Positions 35,259 to 45,139 of a DNA stretch of 64,000 bases are shown here, in pieces. Positions within the stretch are counted from its first letter, which is position 1, and every line of letters begins with the position of its first letter. Where the stretch lies: contig NZ_JAEHFW010000003.1 of assembly GCF_016522075.1 (NCBI RefSeq), forward strand, positions 682,001 through 746,000, read 5' to 3'. A program made the position numbers and the translations under genes. Under the pieces are notes generated by a model. It did no database searches, was not told the origin of the DNA, and saw only the letters and a list, made by a program, of their open reading frames with translations. Source of the stretch: Mucilaginibacter segetis (GTDB lineage: Bacteria; Bacteroidota; Bacteroidia; Sphingobacteriales; Sphingobacteriaceae).

Positions 35259-36065
35259 ATGGTTATAAGTATTTTAGGGTGCGGTTGGTACGGAACGGCG
35301 TTAGCGAAACAATTGGTTAAAAGCCATACGGTTAAAGGCTCTACTACTACGGCAGAAAAGTTGCCATCATTAAGAGCTGAAGGTATTCTTCCTTTTTTAA
35401 TAGACCTTTCAGCTGATGGATCGAGGTTTGCGGATGATTTTTTTAAGTGCGATATATTAATAATTGCCATACCCCCTAAAGCGCGGTCGGGCGAGGGGGA
35501 ACAATATATCCCCAAATTACAAACGGTAGTTAACGCTATTGAGCGTAATGCTATAAATAAAGTTATATTAATAAGTTCTACCGGTGTGTATGCAGATCTT
35601 AACCGAGAAGTTGATGAGCATACCGATCCGCAGCCTGTTAGTAGTTCAGGAAAGATATTGTTTGTCGCTGAGGATCTGTTCAGGAAACAAACCGGATTTA
35701 AGTCAACCATTATCCGTTTTGGCGGCCTGGTAGGGCCGGGCCGCGATCCGGCACGTTTTTTTGCGGGAAAGAAAAATATTCCCAACGGACTGGCTCCTGT
35801 TAACCTTATCCATTTAGATGATTGTGTTGGTTTTACGGCAGCGGTATTAACTATGGATGCTTTTGGCTTTACCTTCAATGCCTGCACACCGCATCATCCA
35901 TCTAAATTTGCGTTTTATACACAAGCGGCGGAACGGGCAGGTATGGCTTTGCCTGAGTTTATTCCGGAGTTAAAAGAATGGAAAATTGTATCGGGCGTAA
36001 TTGCTGATGAAGTATTGCGATATGAATATATAATTAATAACTGGTTTAACTGGCTCAACCAATGA
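35259..36065 (+). CDS. NAD(P)-dependent epimerase/dehydrogenase-like protein (YeeZ type)
   Basis: 268 residues. The N-terminal Rossmann motif is ISILGCGWYGTALAKQLV (GxGWxG, as in YeeZ-like members of the extended SDR group). ILISSTGVYADLNREVDEHT carries the position of the family's S/T-x-Y region, and TIIRFGGLVGPGRDP follows. The usual YxxxK is not clear. Cytosolic. The stop overlaps the LuxE-like start by 4 bp (ATGA), showing translational coupling. Substrate unknown. Confidence 0.8.
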   Translation: MVISILGCGWYGTALAKQLVKSHTVKGSTTTAEKLPSLRAEGILPFLIDLSADGSRFADDFFKCDILIIAIPPKARSGEGEQYIPKLQTVVNAIERNAINKVILISSTGVYADLNREVDEHTDPQPVSSSGKILFVAEDLFRKQTGFKSTIIRFGGLVGPGRDPARFFAGKKNIPNGLAPVNLIHLDDCVGFTAAVLTMDAFGFTFNACTPHHPSKFAFYTQAAERAGMALPEFIPELKEWKIVSGVIADEVLRYEYIINNWFNWLNQ

Positions 36066-37096
36066 TGAATTTGGAATGGACACCAAATTCTTACTTATCT
36101 TTGTGGGAAATGAAAAAACCCGGTAAAGATCAAGTGTTTTCTGTTAACTCCGCAGCGGATTTTGAGGATATTGCTATAGCCGTATTTAAATATCAGGCGG
36201 CAAATAATCTGGTTTATAAGCAATTTATAAAAGGGCTAAACTTAAAGGCGGACGAAATAACAACAATTGAACAAATACCATTTTTACCGGTAGAGTTTTT
36301 TAAATCGCACAATATAACAACCGGGGATAAATCTGCGGAGGTGGTATTCACCAGCTCGGGCACTACAGGTATGGTTACCAGTTGCCATAATATTACCGAT
36401 GTAAACTGGTACATTCAAAGTTTTCGTGAAGCCTTTGCGCTGTTTTATGGCGATATTACCACATACACCATTCTCGCCTTATTGCCATCGTACCTGGAGC
36501 GTGAAGGATCTTCGCTTATTTATATGGCGCAGGATTTGATCACACAGTCAGCTAATGCCGACAGCGGCTTTTACCTGTATAATCACGATGAACTTTATCA
36601 GCAGCTTACACGGCAAAAGCAACAGGGCAATCCCACAATACTGATAGGGGTAACTTTTGCATTGCTTGATTTTATTGAAAAATATCGCATAAATTTTCCG
36701 GAACTGATCGTAATGGAAACAGGGGGGATGAAAGGCAGGAGGAAAGAAATGATACGTGAAGAACTGCATCAAATGTTGTGCGAGGGTTTCGGGGTGAATG
36801 CTATTCATTCAGAATATGGAATGACGGAGTTGTTATCGCAGGCATACTCTAAAGGACAGGGGATATTTAACTGTCCGCCTTGGATGAGGATAATTACACG
36901 CGATACCAATGATCCGTTAACTTTGATTGAAACCGGTAAAACCGGGGGAATAAACATTATAGATCTGGCAAATATCAACTCCTGTTCATTTATTGCTACG
37001 CAGGATCTGGGGAGGGTTTATGCCGGGGGGGCGTTTGAGGTTATTGGCCGTTTTGATAATTCGGACATACGCGGATGCAATTTACTGGTTGGTTAA
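36062..37096 (+). CDS. LuxE-like acyl-protein synthetase (adenylate-forming)
   Basis: 344 residues. LuxE/acyl-protein synthetase family, part of the ANL adenylating enzymes: P-loop-like motif VVFTSSGTTGMVTSCHN, then GYKGR-like METGGMKGRRKEMIREEL, and an EYGMTELLSQAYS motif. LuxE proteins activate a fatty acid as acyl-AMP and transfer it to their own cysteine. No lux reductase or luciferase genes are here, so another acyl or aryl acid is likely. In Bacteroidota such genes are common near surface-polymer genes. Coupled to the preceding epimerase. Confidence 0.8.
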   Translation: MMNLEWTPNSYLSLWEMKKPGKDQVFSVNSAADFEDIAIAVFKYQAANNLVYKQFIKGLNLKADEITTIEQIPFLPVEFFKSHNITTGDKSAEVVFTSSGTTGMVTSCHNITDVNWYIQSFREAFALFYGDITTYTILALLPSYLEREGSSLIYMAQDLITQSANADSGFYLYNHDELYQQLTRQKQQGNPTILIGVTFALLDFIEKYRINFPELIVMETGGMKGRRKEMIREELHQMLCEGFGVNAIHSEYGMTELLSQAYSKGQGIFNCPPWMRIITRDTNDPLTLIETGKTGGINIIDLANINSCSFIATQDLGRVYAGGAFEVIGRFDNSDIRGCNLLVG

Positions 37097-37161
37097 AACA
37101 ATTAATATTGTAAGTGTCATAATATATTTATTTTTGCGTTGATAAGTATATATCAATTAAT

Positions 37162-37821
37162 ATGATCGAAAAATTTTTGCACGACGAACAAGACCCTAAA
37201 GCGGTAGAACGAGTTTACAGCCGATTGGTTGATCTGCTTACTACCGGTGAGGAGATACTATATATAGCCACCCAAAAAAAACCGATAGTAAACCTGTTTC
37301 CTGACTGTATTGCCCTTACTAATAAACGCGTCCTGTTTTTTACACCTGCTAACTTAGGGCTGTCTATAAAATTTGTTGATTTTGTTTGGAAAGACATTGT
37401 AGAAGTTTACACTAAAGAAGAGATAATAGGAGCGGTATTTAGTGCAAAAACTACTAATGGCGCTGAAATGGGTGTAGATTATTTGCCGAAGGTGCAGGCG
37501 CGTAAACTTTATCAGTACGCACAGGAGCGCAAAGAGGCGGAACGTGAGGCCCGCCGCCAGCGTGAGCTTGAAGAAAAACGTGCGGAGTCGGGCTCGTTAC
37601 AAATAGATCATGCTGCGCAGGTTGCTTTTCAGCCTGTTCCCACACAACCGCAAAAGCAAGAGTTACCCGAACTTACACCATTTACCATTATACCTGAAAC
37701 ACCGGCCAAACCCGATGAGTTAACAGAAAAACTGAAAAAACTTAAAACCCTGTTCGAAAACGGTTTAATATCACAAGAAGAGTACAACAACAAAAAACTC
37801 GAATTACTGAGCGATCTGTAA
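37162..37821 (+). CDS. PH-like domain plus coiled-coil and SHOCT protein
   Basis: 219 residues. The first 115 residues are a bacterial PH-like domain (EEILYIATQKKPIVNLFPD, CIALTNKRVLFFTPANLG), the middle is a charged helix rich in Arg/Glu (ERKEAEREARRQRELEEKR) and a Pro/Gln linker, and the C-terminal 30 residues are a SHOCT motif (LKTLFENGLISQEEYNNKK). SHOCT modules mediate oligomerisation. No membrane segment. Function unknown; located alone before convergent tyrS. Confidence 0.8.
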   Translation: MIEKFLHDEQDPKAVERVYSRLVDLLTTGEEILYIATQKKPIVNLFPDCIALTNKRVLFFTPANLGLSIKFVDFVWKDIVEVYTKEEIIGAVFSAKTTNGAEMGVDYLPKVQARKLYQYAQERKEAEREARRQRELEEKRAESGSLQIDHAAQVAFQPVPTQPQKQELPELTPFTIIPETPAKPDELTEKLKKLKTLFENGLISQEEYNNKKLELLSDL

Positions 37822-37849
37822 AGCCATATAAGTTTTAAGCAGCTGTATG

Positions 37850-39133
37850 CTATTTGGCGATTATTAAAAAGTAGTTTTTCTTGCCTTTTTGGGCTACCAG
37901 GTATTTATTATTGATAAGGTCTCCGGTAACGTAAACGGCTTCTATGGTATCTACCTTTAGTTTATTAATGGCAACGCCTCCGCCTTGTATCATTTTTTTT
38001 GCTTCACCCTTTGAATTAAATACCGCGGTTTGTCCGCCCAGCAGGTCTACAATGTTTATTCCGGTTTCAAAATCTTTTGAATTTACCTCATAATTAGGTA
38101 CGCCGCTAAATAATGCAAGCACCTCTTCATCGTTCAGTTCGTTTAAAAACTCGATACCTGTATTACCAAACAAAAATTCAGAGGATTTAACCGCTTTTTC
38201 AAACCCGGCTTCGCCATGTACGCGTATGGTGATATCTTTTGCCAATGCCTTTTGTAGAACGCGCATATGCGGCGCTACGTTGTGTTCCGCTTCTATCGCT
38301 TCAATAGTTTGCCTGTCAAACAAGGTGAAAATGCGTATGTAAGCCTGGGCATCCTGGTCGCTGGTGTTAAGCCAAAACTGGTAAAATTTATACGGAGAGG
38401 TTTTTTTAGCATCCAGCCAGATGTTTCCACCTTCCGATTTCCCGAATTTACTTCCGTCAGCCTTTTTAATTAGCTGTGTGGTTAAAGCGTATGCTTCACC
38501 CGCATCCTTACGGCGTATCAGTTCGGTTCCGGTAACAATATTTCCCCATTGATCACTTCCGCCCATTTGCAGGGCGCAATTTTTATGTTTCCACAGGTAA
38601 TAAAAATCGTAACCCTGTACCAGTTGATAGGTAAACTCAGTAAAAGACATTCCGGTATCACCGTTGATGCGGTTTTTAACAGAGTCTTTCGCCATCATAT
38701 AATTTACGGTGATGTGCTTACCTACATCGCGTATAAAGTTAAGGAACGAGAAATCCTTGAACCAGTCGTAATTATTTACCATTTCGGCACTATTGGCGCC
38801 ACTGCTAAAATCCAGAAACTTCTCTAACTGGCTTTTTATACCATTTAAGTTGTGTTGTAAAACATCCTCGGATAGTAAATTACGCTCGGCCGATTTGCCT
38901 GAAGGGTCTCCAACCATACCCGTTGCGCCGCCAACTAATGCAAAAGGTTTGTGCCCTGCACGCTGAAAGTGTATCAATGTCATGATCTGCGCCAGGCTGC
39001 CAACGTGTAATGAGTCGGCAGTAGGATCGAATCCAATATAACCCGAAACCATACTCTTATTTAACAACTCTTCAGTTCCGGGCATGATATCATGCAACAT
39101 GCCCCGCCAGCGTAATTCTTCTACAAAGTTCAT
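37850..39133 (-). CDS. tyrS: Tyrosine--tRNA ligase
   Basis: 427 residues from the ATG at 39133 ([19 protein letters not shown]). The frame is open a further 18 codons to 39187 but Bacteroidota TyrS proteins begin at MNFVEEL, so that stretch is excluded. Class I motifs: HVGS in [14 protein letters not shown] (HIGH equivalent) and KFGKS in [11 protein letters not shown] (KMSKS equivalent). The C-terminal 65 residues form the S4-like RNA-binding domain ([16 protein letters not shown]). It charges tRNA-Tyr with tyrosine in the cytosol. Confidence 0.95.
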   Translation of the reverse strand: MNFVEELRWRGMLHDIMPGTEELLNKSMVSGYIGFDPTADSLHVGSLAQIMTLIHFQRAGHKPFALVGGATGMVGDPSGKSAERNLLSEDVLQHNLNGIKSQLEKFLDFSSGANSAEMVNNYDWFKDFSFLNFIRDVGKHITVNYMMAKDSVKNRINGDTGMSFTEFTYQLVQGYDFYYLWKHKNCALQMGGSDQWGNIVTGTELIRRKDAGEAYALTTQLIKKADGSKFGKSEGGNIWLDAKKTSPYKFYQFWLNTSDQDAQAYIRIFTLFDRQTIEAIEAEHNVAPHMRVLQKALAKDITIRVHGEAGFEKAVKSSEFLFGNTGIEFLNELNDEEVLALFSGVPNYEVNSKDFETGINIVDLLGGQTAVFNSKGEAKKMIQGGGVAINKLKVDTIEAVYVTGDLINNKYLVAQKGKKNYFLIIAK

Positions 39134-39283
39134 TAGTGTATTATAGCTTTCAAAAACGGCAAATATACTAGAATTAATCTGTTGCATGAATTTTGTACCA
39201 GCCGGTTTTTATTATCCGCGCGGCCTTATTGTAATTTGAATAGTTTTTTCTATTTTGTACCAATAGGACATTACTATACATCT

Positions 39284-39952
39284 ATGAATTTTTTGTCGCA
39301 TTATTATTTTGACCGGGATACAACTGACTGTTACTACACTTTAGGAACAGTATTGCCCGATCTGTTAAAAAATGCTGATAAAACTATTGTTCTGCATCCA
39401 GAAGACCTTGTGCACAATAATGCCGCGGTAAATTCAATTATAAATGGCTGGAATAAACATTTGCTTGTAGATAAATACTTTCATTCTTCAGAATTTTTTA
39501 AAACGCATTCTCATCAGTTAAAAAAGGAATTGCTGCCAGCGTTAAAAGGCTCACCTGTAAAGCCTTTCTTTTTAGGGCACATTGGTATTGAATTGATATT
39601 GGATAATTTGCTGCTTACTACACACAAAATTAAGGTGGGTGATTTTTATGAACATTTAAATACCTGCAGCGAGCGTATAATTTACGATTTTTTGGTATTT
39701 GCCGGTATGGAACAACCTTTGCTTTTCTTTAAATTTTTTGATGATTTTAAAAAAAGTCGCTACTTACGCTCATATAGTGAAATTGAACAGGTGACCTATG
39801 CGTTAAAAAGAATATGTATGCGCGTATGGGCTAACCCGTTTTCGTTAGAAAACGAAGCCGGAATTACTGCCGTAGTGTTAAATTACCGTACTGCTATTTT
39901 TGATAACTTTATGCAGATATATACAGAAATAGAAGAAAAACTGAGCTTTTGA
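39284..39952 (+). CDS. AcpH/DUF479-like protein (ACP phosphodiesterase family)
   Basis: 222 residues from the ATG at 39284, chosen because MNFLSHYYF matches the MNFLAHL start of ACP phosphodiesterase (AcpH) proteins; the frame stays open upstream to 39182 but that part is not conserved-looking. It keeps LGTVLPDLLKNADK and several His/Asp residues of this HD-like fold (HSSEFFKTHSHQLK, GHIGIELILDNLLL). AcpH removes phosphopantetheine from acyl carrier protein; similarity here is partial, so the reaction is uncertain. Divergent from tyrS. Confidence 0.7.
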   Translation: MNFLSHYYFDRDTTDCYYTLGTVLPDLLKNADKTIVLHPEDLVHNNAAVNSIINGWNKHLLVDKYFHSSEFFKTHSHQLKKELLPALKGSPVKPFFLGHIGIELILDNLLLTTHKIKVGDFYEHLNTCSERIIYDFLVFAGMEQPLLFFKFFDDFKKSRYLRSYSEIEQVTYALKRICMRVWANPFSLENEAGITAVVLNYRTAIFDNFMQIYTEIEEKLSF

Positions 39953-40104
39953 GATCGAAATTTTACAATTAAACCTACCTGTTTCTAAAGTTAATCAGCC
40001 TAAAATTCCCATTGAACATTATTTTTGCGCCATAAAAGTGTTAAAATTTGCAGCGGATGTTAATAAAAACGCTTAAAAATCAATATTTAACATTAAATTA
40101 TATT

Positions 40105-40134
40105 TTTTCAACTAAAATTATATCCCTACCTTTG
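40105..40134 (+). promoter_or_regulatory. Promoter of rpsA
   Basis: TACCTTTG at 40127-40134 fits the Bacteroidota TAnnTTTG element exactly. The upstream element is weak (TTT at 40105-40107 with 19-base spacing). It lies 42 bp before the rpsA start. Confidence 0.55.
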
Positions 40135-40175
40135 CAGTCCCAATTAATGTTGGGAAAAAGGAGAAAAATTATTTA

Positions 40176-42182
40176 ATGGCAAAAAAACAAGAAGCAGAAA
40201 AAGAATTAAAAGCAAAACAGGCTGAACTGGACACAACAGATGCACCTGTAGCAAAAGAAACGATTGAATCAGAAGCTGATTCAGCATTCATTGATCAGAT
40301 TAAGGCGCAGATCGCCGCCGCCCCACCAGCAGATTTTGACTGGGACGCAGACGAGAAAAAGTTTGGTAACTACAGCGACACCGACCGTGAAGAGATGGAA
40401 AAAATGTACGATGGTACATTCAGCTCAATTACTAAAGGTGAGATCATCGACGGTATTGTAGTAAGCATCAATAACAAAGATGTTGTATTAAACGTTGGCT
40501 TTAAATCAGACGGTTTAGTATCGGTTTCTGAATTCCGTGATACACCAGACTTAAAAGTTGGTGATTCAGTTGAAGTTTTTGTTGAATCGCAGGAAGATGC
40601 TAACGGACAGTTAGTGCTTTCACGTAAACGTGCAAAAACTCAAAAATCATGGGAAAGAATTAATTCTGCATTAGATAACGATGAAATTATCACAGGTTTT
40701 GTTAAGAGCAGAACTAAAGGTGGTTTAATTGTTGATATAATGGGCGTTGAAGCCTTTTTACCAGGTTCACAAATTGATATCAAACCTATCAGGGATTATG
40801 ATATTTATGTGGGCAAAACAATGGAATTCAAAGTTGTTAAGATAAACCACGAATTTAAAAACGTTGTGGTATCGCACAAAGTGCTTATCGAGGACGATCT
40901 GGAAAACCAAAAAACAGAAATTGTTGCTAAGCTTGAAAAAGGACAGGTACTTGAGGGTACTGTTAAAAACATTACCGATTTTGGTGTATTTATTGACCTT
41001 GGTGGTGTTGATGGTTTATTGCACATTACAGATATATCTTGGGGCCGTATTGAGCATCCGAGAGAAATTTTATCATTGGATCAAAAGATCAACGTTGTTG
41101 TGCTTGACTTTGATGATGAGAAAAAACGTATCGCTCTTGGTTTAAAACAATTAACTCCACACCCTTGGCAGTCATTGGATGAAAACATCCAGATCGGTTC
41201 AGAGGTTAAAGGTAAAATTGTTACCGTTGCTGATTACGGCGCATTCCTTGAAATTATTCCGGGTGTTGAAGGCTTAATTCACGTGTCAGAAATGTCATGG
41301 TCTCAAAACCTGCGTAACCCTCAGGAATTCCTGAAAGTTGGTGACGAAGTAGAGGCACAGGTGTTAACCCTTGATCGCGAAGAGCGCAAAATGAGTTTAG
41401 GTATTAAGCAATTAACTCCTGATCCATGGCAAAATGCCGGCGAGAAATACGCCGTAGGTACACAACATGTTGCAACTGTTAAAAACATGACCAACTTTGG
41501 TGTATTTGTTGAGCTTGAGGACGGCATTGATGGTTTAATCCACATCTCTGATCTTTCATGGTCTAAAAAAGTAAATCATCCTAATGAATTCACTAAAGTT
41601 GGTGAAAAGTTAGAAGTGGTTGTTTTAGAATTGGATATCGAGAACCGTAAATTAAGCTTAGGCCACAAACAACTTGAAGAAAACCCTTGGGATACTTTTG
41701 AAACCATCTTCACTATTGATTCAATACATGAAGGTACCGTATTAAAAGTTACCGATAAAGGCGCTATTGTTGCTCTACCTTATGGTGTTGAAGGCTTTGC
41801 CCCAACCAAACATTTGGTAAAAGAAGATGGCAAGAGCCTTAAAGCAGAAGAAACTGCTGAGTTTAAAATTATCGAGTTTAACAAGGACAACAAGCGTATC
41901 GTAATTTCACACTCACGTATCTGGGAAGAAGCCCGTGCTGATGCCAGAGTACAGGATTTCGAAAATCGTAAGAAAGAAGCAAAATCTGCTAACAACGCGG
42001 TTAAGAAAGTGAAAGAATCGGTTGAAAAATCAACTTTAGGTGATCTTAGTGTACTTGCTCAGTTAAAAGAGCAAATGGAAGGTGCTGAGAACAAGGCTAA
42101 AAAAGCTCCTGCTAAAAAAGCAGAGGAGCCAACTGAAGCTAAAGCCCCTGCCGAAACTAAAGAGGAAGAAGAAGCTAAATAA
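40176..42182 (+). CDS. rpsA: 30S ribosomal protein S1
   Basis: 668 residues with six S1 RNA-binding repeats at roughly 85-155, 170-240, 255-325, 340-410, 425-500 and 515-580; clear cores are TDFGVFIDLGGVDGLLHI, ADYGAFLEIIPGVEGLIHV and TNFGVFVELEDGIDGLIHI. An acidic N-terminal region of about 80 residues and a Lys/Glu/Ala-rich C-terminal tail are lineage features. S1 binds mRNA leader regions on the small ribosomal subunit. This matters in a phylum with few Shine-Dalgarno sequences. It has its own promoter and terminator, so it is monocistronic. Confidence 0.97.
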   Translation: MAKKQEAEKELKAKQAELDTTDAPVAKETIESEADSAFIDQIKAQIAAAPPADFDWDADEKKFGNYSDTDREEMEKMYDGTFSSITKGEIIDGIVVSINNKDVVLNVGFKSDGLVSVSEFRDTPDLKVGDSVEVFVESQEDANGQLVLSRKRAKTQKSWERINSALDNDEIITGFVKSRTKGGLIVDIMGVEAFLPGSQIDIKPIRDYDIYVGKTMEFKVVKINHEFKNVVVSHKVLIEDDLENQKTEIVAKLEKGQVLEGTVKNITDFGVFIDLGGVDGLLHITDISWGRIEHPREILSLDQKINVVVLDFDDEKKRIALGLKQLTPHPWQSLDENIQIGSEVKGKIVTVADYGAFLEIIPGVEGLIHVSEMSWSQNLRNPQEFLKVGDEVEAQVLTLDREERKMSLGIKQLTPDPWQNAGEKYAVGTQHVATVKNMTNFGVFVELEDGIDGLIHISDLSWSKKVNHPNEFTKVGEKLEVVVLELDIENRKLSLGHKQLEENPWDTFETIFTIDSIHEGTVLKVTDKGAIVALPYGVEGFAPTKHLVKEDGKSLKAEETAEFKIIEFNKDNKRIVISHSRIWEEARADARVQDFENRKKEAKSANNAVKKVKESVEKSTLGDLSVLAQLKEQMEGAENKAKKAPAKKAEEPTEAKAPAETKEEEEAK

Positions 42183-42202
42183 GGTTTCCTTTTAAATATT
42201 CA

Positions 42203-42236
42203 AAGGCCTTCCGGTTATCCGGAAGGCCTTTTTTGT
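42203..42236 (+). terminator. Intrinsic terminator of rpsA
   Basis: AAGGCCTTCCGG pairs perfectly with CCGGAAGGCCTT around a short loop, followed by a T-run. It can also serve the convergent gene ending at 42250. Confidence 0.9.
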
Positions 42237-42249
42237 TTAGTTGTTATTT

Positions 42250-45015
42250 TTAATTACCTATATGTATTTTACTGGTTTTGTACCCAAAGCTGCCACTCAT
42301 ATCAGCACCCTCAATAGTTATGGTGTAACTACCCGGTTTGTCAGCCGCATAAAAAGAGAAAGTAGCGTTCCCCTGTGCATCTGTAATTAAATTTGGTTCC
42401 CAGTGCAGTGTAGGGCGTTGAGTATCAGCATCCGCATTCTTTACGCCATAACGTGGCCGGTAAAATTGTAAGGGCATGCAAAAAGGTACAGGACGGTAAG
42501 CCATAGTACCCGGTGAAGTTCTGGTGAACAGTCCTTTTCCACTGCGGGTTGTTACGCTAATAAATACGCGAAAACCACTTAACAATTTAATGTCTTTAAC
42601 ATCATCGGCTCCTAAATAATTGATAAAACCGCTAATAAAATCTTTGAAGCCGTTAGGATCTCCGGTTGAATCAAACCCGTACATGCGCATTGCACTTTGT
42701 CCGTCAACATAAAAATCGGCTATCAAATCAAGTCCAGCTACGTAATTTTCATATTTATGTAATGATGTTTTAGAAAAAACATCCGTTCTGTATATAAAAC
42801 TTAAATGAAGATTCGCTATTTTTTGATATAATAATTCGGAAATGCTTTTCTTACCGGAACTTATAAGCTCTTTCTCATCAATTTCTTTTAATACATATCC
42901 AAATTCATCACCTACTCTTACCATTGGCTTACTTCCTTTTATTTTTACCTCCTTTAATAATTTGCCCTTAACATCTGATGGATTTATCCCCTGTAGTTGA
43001 GCCTGATCTTTACGATTAAAGTAGTTTAGCATAAGGGTGTCGGTAGTTTGAACATTCCAGGGCATTGTCCGGAGGGTATTTGTTAAGGTAACAGGTGCAG
43101 GCGTAAACTCATTGAGTATAATATTCGCCGCTATTTCTTTTCCTTTTTTATCAGTTACATGTATAGTGTAAGCTATGGTATCAACAACAGGTAGTCCATG
43201 AAACATAAACTCGCCGTTAGCGTTGCTTACGGTATCAGCTAATATAATCCCATATTTTTTATTTATCGAGAATAATTTAACATTAGCATCCTTAATAGGT
43301 TTTTTGAAAAGTTTTTGCAATCTGCCCGAAATCTCGTTGTCAGTTTCTGCTGTAAATGCAGGCTCAGTTTTAAACACATCCGGAGTATCCCAGTCAAATC
43401 CCGTCCAGCCCTGGGTAAGCATCAGATCATCCAGGGCTTTGGCACTTTCCGGATCGTCGGAAAAGTACCACGCCGGATCCTCGATATTGCCTTTCAATTC
43501 AGACGTAAGCAACAGATGACTATTTATATTATCATTGTATTTTTTATTAGTAACAAATGAATCATCGGTCACTGCTACTGAAAAACTCCCGCGTACCGGA
43601 TTGCCTGCTACATCACACACATTTAATTTTACTGATATGCTATCGTTAGGCTGATATTTTATGCTATCAGTGGCAACTTCAAGAGTTAATTGATCGTGAT
43701 GGTTAATGAATATTTTTCTCTGGCATACTGGTTTATAGGTGCTATCCAATATTACGAAACTCACTATACCTGATGGAAATTTGCTTTTGGCGATCCGGAT
43801 ATTATCGTAACCCGCGTTCAAGTTTAAATGCGACCCGAAGTAAACCCCATCATTAGTTTGCGCTATTAAGGTGTAATTACCATCTGCCTTTATTCCGGGA
43901 GCAGTGGTAATAAACATACGGATGGAATCCGGATCGGTAATATTATGAATGGCTAATGCTATTCCTGTTTGCTTAGGCAGGGGTAATGGTACTGTATGTG
44001 TGGTGCCGTTTATTTCATATTTGGCTGTATAGGTTTGCCCAGGCTGTGCAAAAAGATAAAAATTACCCATGCCCTTATGCAACGACTGAAAAGTGCCCAC
44101 CTGTTGATCCTCGTTATTAAATATCATTCCTTTTATAGCAACACTCAGGCCATCTTCGCCTATAGCTTTAAAAGCTATTTTATTTCGCAGGCCGGTAATA
44201 ATATTGCCACCTTCCGGCATAAATTGCAGGTCGATATTTTGCAGCTTGCCACCCGGATAAAAGGGAAAGGTAGTGGTGGTGCCGGAGACTTTATTGGTTA
44301 TCTGCATGGATAGGCCGTCCGTATCCATTTTATCGGGCATAACAAAGGAAGTGTTAAAGCTGCCATCATCTGTTGTGCGGTATTTGGTATGCATCAGACT
44401 TTTTTTACCGTTAGTTATCTTCAGATCGATGTCCGCATAAGGAAGTGGTAACTTATCCAGGTCGGTTAATTTTATTGATAGGTCGATCTGGTTGCCTGTG
44501 GACACGGTTTTTATAGTATGCTGTTCATTTACAAGGTAACTGCCTTTTTCAGCCGGTTTCCCGATATAGAAACTTTTCCGGAAAAACGTACTCTTGTCGA
44601 AATTCTGCATCCAGTTAGAGTAGGATCTTACGGTGTAAGTACCATCATGTAATTTAGCATCCAGAAAAATAGTGCCCTGGCCAAGTCCCGTATATAGCGG
44701 AACCGCAAATCGGTTAACCACACTATCTTTATCGTTAATAAGTTCTACATATAATTTAGAGCTCAAGGCAGAAGGTGTATAAGTTGCGGCGTTAAACAGA
44801 TATGTTTTAAACCAGATAGTATCGCCGGGGGTGTAGTAGGATTTGTCGAACTGCAGATATAACTTTTCCTTGGGGAAGCGGCTATTGTAGTTTTGCGCCT
44901 TTTGCAAGAGGTTTTTTAAATTGTCGATGTTTTGCGCATCAGTTTTGAAAGCCAAAATAAGTAAAAGGCAGATTGCAAGGAATGTCTTACGAGTGATCTT
45001 TACCAAATTTATCAT
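42250..45015 (-). CDS. Exported MG2-domain envelope protein with a plug-like C-terminal region
   Basis: 921 residues. Signal peptide 1-27 (LAICLLLILAFKTDAQ). The N-terminal part has the alpha-2-macroglobulin MG2 signature FPKEKLYLQFDKSYYTPGD followed by DTIWFKTYLFNA. Further beta-sandwich domains follow, one carboxypeptidase-regulatory-like near residues 555-640 (EISGRLQKLFKKPIKDANV). The C-terminal third resembles a TonB-receptor plug without a barrel (ADFYVDGQSAMRMYGF). Such proteins are widespread and uncharacterised in Bacteroidota. Likely periplasmic or anchored at the outer membrane. No linked partner genes. Confidence 0.78.
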   Translation of the reverse strand: MINLVKITRKTFLAICLLLILAFKTDAQNIDNLKNLLQKAQNYNSRFPKEKLYLQFDKSYYTPGDTIWFKTYLFNAATYTPSALSSKLYVELINDKDSVVNRFAVPLYTGLGQGTIFLDAKLHDGTYTVRSYSNWMQNFDKSTFFRKSFYIGKPAEKGSYLVNEQHTIKTVSTGNQIDLSIKLTDLDKLPLPYADIDLKITNGKKSLMHTKYRTTDDGSFNTSFVMPDKMDTDGLSMQITNKVSGTTTTFPFYPGGKLQNIDLQFMPEGGNIITGLRNKIAFKAIGEDGLSVAIKGMIFNNEDQQVGTFQSLHKGMGNFYLFAQPGQTYTAKYEINGTTHTVPLPLPKQTGIALAIHNITDPDSIRMFITTAPGIKADGNYTLIAQTNDGVYFGSHLNLNAGYDNIRIAKSKFPSGIVSFVILDSTYKPVCQRKIFINHHDQLTLEVATDSIKYQPNDSISVKLNVCDVAGNPVRGSFSVAVTDDSFVTNKKYNDNINSHLLLTSELKGNIEDPAWYFSDDPESAKALDDLMLTQGWTGFDWDTPDVFKTEPAFTAETDNEISGRLQKLFKKPIKDANVKLFSINKKYGIILADTVSNANGEFMFHGLPVVDTIAYTIHVTDKKGKEIAANIILNEFTPAPVTLTNTLRTMPWNVQTTDTLMLNYFNRKDQAQLQGINPSDVKGKLLKEVKIKGSKPMVRVGDEFGYVLKEIDEKELISSGKKSISELLYQKIANLHLSFIYRTDVFSKTSLHKYENYVAGLDLIADFYVDGQSAMRMYGFDSTGDPNGFKDFISGFINYLGADDVKDIKLLSGFRVFISVTTRSGKGLFTRTSPGTMAYRPVPFCMPLQFYRPRYGVKNADADTQRPTLHWEPNLITDAQGNATFSFYAADKPGSYTITIEGADMSGSFGYKTSKIHIGN

Positions 45016-45139
45016 GACAAGGTATATGTCCTATAAATTTAGTTATTAAGTATAATTTTTCAAAACCCTATTAGTGCTTTGAAAAATTACTAATTGAACA
45101 CAAAGTATTTTTTTATATTTGCCCAAATCCACCCACACG

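Noticed and set aside
39134..39187. Longer tyrS start at 39187
   Set aside because: TyrS proteins of this phylum start at MNFVEEL; the 18 upstream codons are in the divergent promoter region.
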